From NCBI GenBank assembly GCA_019747615.1, contig JAIEQQ010000204.1:1-8149 (forward strand): DNA of 8,149 nucleotides, written 5' to 3'. A model generated the notes under the pieces. That model saw only the letters and a list, made by a program, of their open reading frames with translations. It did not search any database and was not told the DNA's origin. Numbering within the stretch: position 1 is the first letter of the stretch; every line of letters starts with the position of its first letter. Source of the stretch: Phycisphaerales bacterium. Its GTDB lineage: Bacteria > Planctomycetota > Phycisphaerae > Phycisphaerales > UBA1924. The position numbers were made by a program, and so were the translations under genes. Shown one piece after another: positions 5,882 to 8,149 of this stretch.

Positions 5882-6841
5882 TCACGGCTTCGTCGCCGGC
5901 GCGTTCGCGGGCGGGGTCGCTGTCGGGGTCGCTGCGGGTGTGGGCGTGGGTTCCATGGCAGGGGTCACCGGCGCTGGCGCCGGTGCGGGAGCCTTGGGCT
6001 TCAGCAACGTCGGTGCGAACTCCGGCACGTTCGCCGGCGCATCCACGCGCCGGCCGTCCGGCTGCGTCACCACCGGCTCAACCGCCAGCCCGTCGCGAAC
6101 CTGATCGGGCGTGAGCGTGTATGACACCACTCGCCGGTCATATCGCGTTTTGACGCTCGCCTTCGACGGCAGATCCGCCGCGACCTTGAGCGCATCAAGC
6201 GACGCGATCCGCTGGCGGGCAATGTCCGCCGCGGTCTTGAAGCCCGCACGGTCGCTCAGCGCGATGACGCGGTCATAGCTGACGCGCGCGTCGTCCCAGG
6301 CCTTACGCGTCTCGCCAATGGCCGCGAGGCCGAACGCGCCGCCGATGGCGTGGATCTCCTTGCCCCGCACATCTCCGAACTCGTTAAGCACCATGCGATA
6401 CTGGGCCTCAGCCTGTGCGATGCGTTCGACCGCCTGCGCATCGGTGAGGCGGTCCGTCTCGCTCTTGAGCTTGCCATCGGGCAGGAACTCGGCGCCCGGC
6501 GCGATCTTGGCGTATGCCGATTCCAGCAGGATGTCCGCCGCCTTCAGCCTCGCCAGCGGTTCGACCGCCTGCTGGCCAGCGTGATCCTCAGCGACCCGCA
6601 GCAAGCTCATCGGGTTGCCAGACAGCGTCGCTGCGTCCAGTTCTTTGAACGCCGTCGCCGTCGCCTGGATCTGGCGATTCTGCCACCACTTCCAACCCTG
6701 GTAGCCGAGCACCACCAGCGCCACGATCATCAGCACCGGGGCCAGATACGTCCGCAAAAGCTCGATGAAGTCCTGGCTGTACCGCGACTCTTCGAGCCCC
6801 GCGCCAACCTGGATCTGCTGCTGCCGTTTATCGATCGCCAT
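5882..6841 (-). CDS. Single-pass membrane protein with TPR-like extracytoplasmic region (YfgM/BamD-like architecture)
   Basis: A 319-residue protein. The N-terminal 30 residues are polar and charged. One membrane helix spans about 31-49 (TYLAPVLMIVALVVLGYQG), followed by KWWQNRQ. Residues about 58-225 are Ala-rich and helical, with TPR-like pairs: LARLKAADILLESAYAKI (96-113), AEAQYRMVLNEFGD (144-157), GGAFGLAAIGETRKAWDDA (167-185), VSYDRVIAL (187-195). This layout resembles YfgM-type proteins, in which a cytoplasmic tail and single helix carry a periplasmic TPR domain; the precise family is not certain. The last about 40 residues are a Pro/Ala/Thr-rich low-complexity tail. It probably mediates protein-protein contacts outside the cytoplasm; there is no enzymatic motif. 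The start at 6841 has a GGTGA about six bases upstream. The 141-bp spacer to the pseudouridine synthase gives no strong sign of coupling. Confidence 0.8.
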   Translation of the reverse strand: MAIDKRQQQIQVGAGLEESRYSQDFIELLRTYLAPVLMIVALVVLGYQGWKWWQNRQIQATATAFKELDAATLSGNPMSLLRVAEDHAGQQAVEPLARLKAADILLESAYAKIAPGAEFLPDGKLKSETDRLTDAQAVERIAQAEAQYRMVLNEFGDVRGKEIHAIGGAFGLAAIGETRKAWDDARVSYDRVIALSDRAGFKTAADIARQRIASLDALKVAADLPSKASVKTRYDRRVVSYTLTPDQVRDGLAVEPVVTQPDGRRVDAPANVPEFAPTLLKPKAPAPAPAPVTPAMEPTPTPAATPTATPPANAPATKP

Positions 6842-6891
6842 GAGTGTTCACCGTTCCGTGCCGCGTTGAATGCGTCGCCCGCGATCGTTCC

Positions 6892-6908
6892 GCACGCCTT
6901 CGGCGTGC
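6892..6908. terminator. Hairpin after the GTPase gene, putative terminator or intergenic palindrome
   Basis: GCACGCC (6892-6898) and GGCGTGC (6902-6908) pair perfectly over 7 bp around TTC (GAA on the - strand). It begins 47 bases past the GTPase stop codon, in the 114-bp spacer before the TPR-like gene. No T-run follows. Its position fits a terminator or mRNA 3'-end structure for the GTPase transcript. Confidence 0.4.
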
Positions 6909-6955
6909 CTGCTATCGATCGGACAAACGCGAGCCGCAAGTCTAGGCGAAGACCC

Positions 6956-8149
6956 TTACCAAAACCGCCACGCCCGCGCGTCTTGGATCATGCCCGTTGG
7001 CACAAGAGATTCTCGGACCAGGCCCACCAGTTCTTCAAGCCCCCGCGCCGAATCACGCCCCCCATCGCGAAGGCTCACGCGCACATCGCTCGCCCACGCC
7101 CCGCCAACCACCGCGCCTCCCGAGGCTCGACCACCGTCGCCGCCAGCCGCCAGCAGATCCGCGCGAAGGTGCACGCGAACACGCGGGATCGTGCTCAACC
7201 ACGACGTAGATCCACCCATGTCCACGTTGAGCGCCGGATGTGTCGCATCGCCGCACAGCACCAGCAGATCCGCCCCGCGCACCATCCGCATCGCGGCGTG
7301 AATCGACTCGCGAAGAACGCCCTCGCTCGTCGCGTCGCCGCCATCATCGAGTGTGCCAGCGGCAGCGCCCAGTGTCTCGGCAGTCCGAGCAACCTCGCCG
7401 CTGGCGATCGCATCCAGCCACTGATCTGGCGTGATCCCCGGCAGATCGAGCCATCGGACCGCGAGGCCACCAAGATCCAACGTCACGCCGACGTGATCGC
7501 GCGTCGTGCCCGCAACATCGGCCGTAAGCGAGACGCTCCGCCCCGCCAGCGCGTTCACCAGTGACGACTTGCCGATGTTCGGAGCCCCCAGCGCCACCAC
7601 CGTCGGCGGCGTGATCAACCGGTTCATCACCACCGATCGCATGCGAATCGCTTCGCTCTGGGCGATCGCATCGATCAAATGTTCGTCGTCGAGTGCAGGC
7701 TCACCGGCGAAGCTCCGTTGCTCTCGCTCCCGGCGCAGTTCCTCCGCCCACGACTCCGCCTGCTTCAGCAACGCCTCGAAGCCTCGCGTGGATTCCGTTC
7801 GCGCCAGCGCCGCGAGCACCCGAGCCTCGATCAGCGATCTCGCCTCGGGCCAGTGCGCCCGCACATCACCATCGCTCGCACGCCCGATCCCCGCACCATC
7901 CAGGTGCTCCATCAGCCGCCGCACCACCTCCGGCCCCGCGTGGGGCATGATCGTGCAAAAGTCGAGCGTCCATCGTGCCACCACCCCGTGGTCAATCCCC
8001 GCCAGATCTCGCACCGCCACATTGCCCACCGACACGCACCGAATCCCCGCACGCTCCAGCGCCGCATCAACATCGCCGCGAAGCTCGATCAGCGCAATCG
8101 CAGCCGCCCCCCCACCCCCCCCACCACCCACACCACCCGCCCCCCCGCC
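6956..8149 (-). CDS. Divergent MnmE/TrmE-like GTPase, 5' end beyond the window
   Basis: Related to MnmE, the tRNA wobble-uridine modification GTPase. The frame stays open to the right edge; the GTG at 8131 is only the last in-window start-like codon, and the true start is probably outside. Counting from 8131: a TrmE-N-like part with AIALIELRG (11-19) and MPHAGPEVVRRLMEHL (62-77, compare CHGGP in MnmE); a helical part (about 95-170); and a G domain with G1 GAPNIGKS (182-189), G2 AGTTRD (207-212), G3 DLPG (229-232) and a G5-like VSLRDG (352-357). The G4 NKxD position reads HLRAD (321-325), so Asn and Lys are missing. The C-terminus ends ARAWRFW, with no FCIGK-type Cys motif in any frame nearby. 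Both changes suggest a paralogue or a degenerate member rather than a standard MnmE. The N-terminal edge is Gly-rich (C-rich on the + strand). Confidence 0.82.
   Translation of the reverse strand, partial: GGGAGGVGGGGGGGAAAIALIELRGDVDAALERAGIRCVSVGNVAVRDLAGIDHGVVARWTLDFCTIMPHAGPEVVRRLMEHLDGAGIGRASDGDVRAHWPEARSLIEARVLAALARTESTRGFEALLKQAESWAEELRREREQRSFAGEPALDDEHLIDAIAQSEAIRMRSVVMNRLITPPTVVALGAPNIGKSSLVNALAGRSVSLTADVAGTTRDHVGVTLDLGGLAVRWLDLPGITPDQWLDAIASGEVARTAETLGAAAGTLDDGGDATSEGVLRESIHAAMRMVRGADLLVLCGDATHPALNVDMGGSTSWLSTIPRVRVHLRADLLAAGGDGGRASGGAVVGGAWASDVRVSLRDGGRDSARGLEELVGLVRESLVPTGMIQDARAWRFW

Noticed and set aside
4715..6124. Long + strand open frame of 469 codons
   Set aside because: Lies opposite the pseudouridine synthase, whose S4 and catalytic motifs are clear. 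The translation is Arg/His-rich without motifs.
6910..6940. TTGCGG and GATAGC 17 bases apart on the - strand upstream of the TPR-like gene
   Set aside because: Only three matches to each consensus element; too weak to report as a promoter.
6350..7564. + strand open frame of 404 codons
   Set aside because: Crosses two clear - strand genes and their spacer, with no recognisable motif.

Overview
The window is GC-rich and reads as chromosomal DNA of a planctomycete, most likely of the Phycisphaerae type. The main evidence is a C-terminal zinc ribbon of the form CPSCGYDLRGL...CPECG behind a membrane segment, and a secreted protein with a 'TYQG' module. Both are recurrent in that group to my knowledge; no search was run. 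I see no transposase, integrase, CRISPR array, tRNA or rRNA.

Layout: one short membrane protein with a zinc ribbon is on the + strand (117-698). Everything else is on the - strand. Read in the direction of transcription, these genes are: a 5'-truncated, divergent MnmE-like GTPase (6956-8149, running off the right edge); a single-pass membrane protein with a TPR-like periplasmic region (5882-6841); an RluC/RluD-type 23S rRNA pseudouridine synthase with a long N-terminal extension (4244-5740); a lipoprotein predicted to be a lactonase-like beta-propeller (2754-4118); and a modular secreted protein with a P-domain-like module and a tail-fibre-like C-terminus (884-2569). Spacers between the - strand genes are 114-184 bp. 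A tight operon is therefore not shown, and each spacer holds hairpins or repeats of its own.

The GTPase and the pseudouridine synthase suggest RNA modification and translation. The lipoprotein and the P-domain protein are envelope or exported proteins that share the same kind of 3' flank. The + strand gene and the P-domain gene converge on a spacer with a strong hairpin and three different short-period repeat arrays.

The least explained features are these arrays. Octamers of consensus YGRTCCCT sit a few bases past the stop codons of two adjacent, unrelated - strand genes, and heptamer arrays (TCAGNNN, TGCCCAG, AACTCKC) sit in the same or nearby spacers. The second point of interest is the MnmE-like GTPase, which keeps the G1, G2 and G3 motifs but has a changed G4 and lacks the C-terminal Cys motif of true MnmE.
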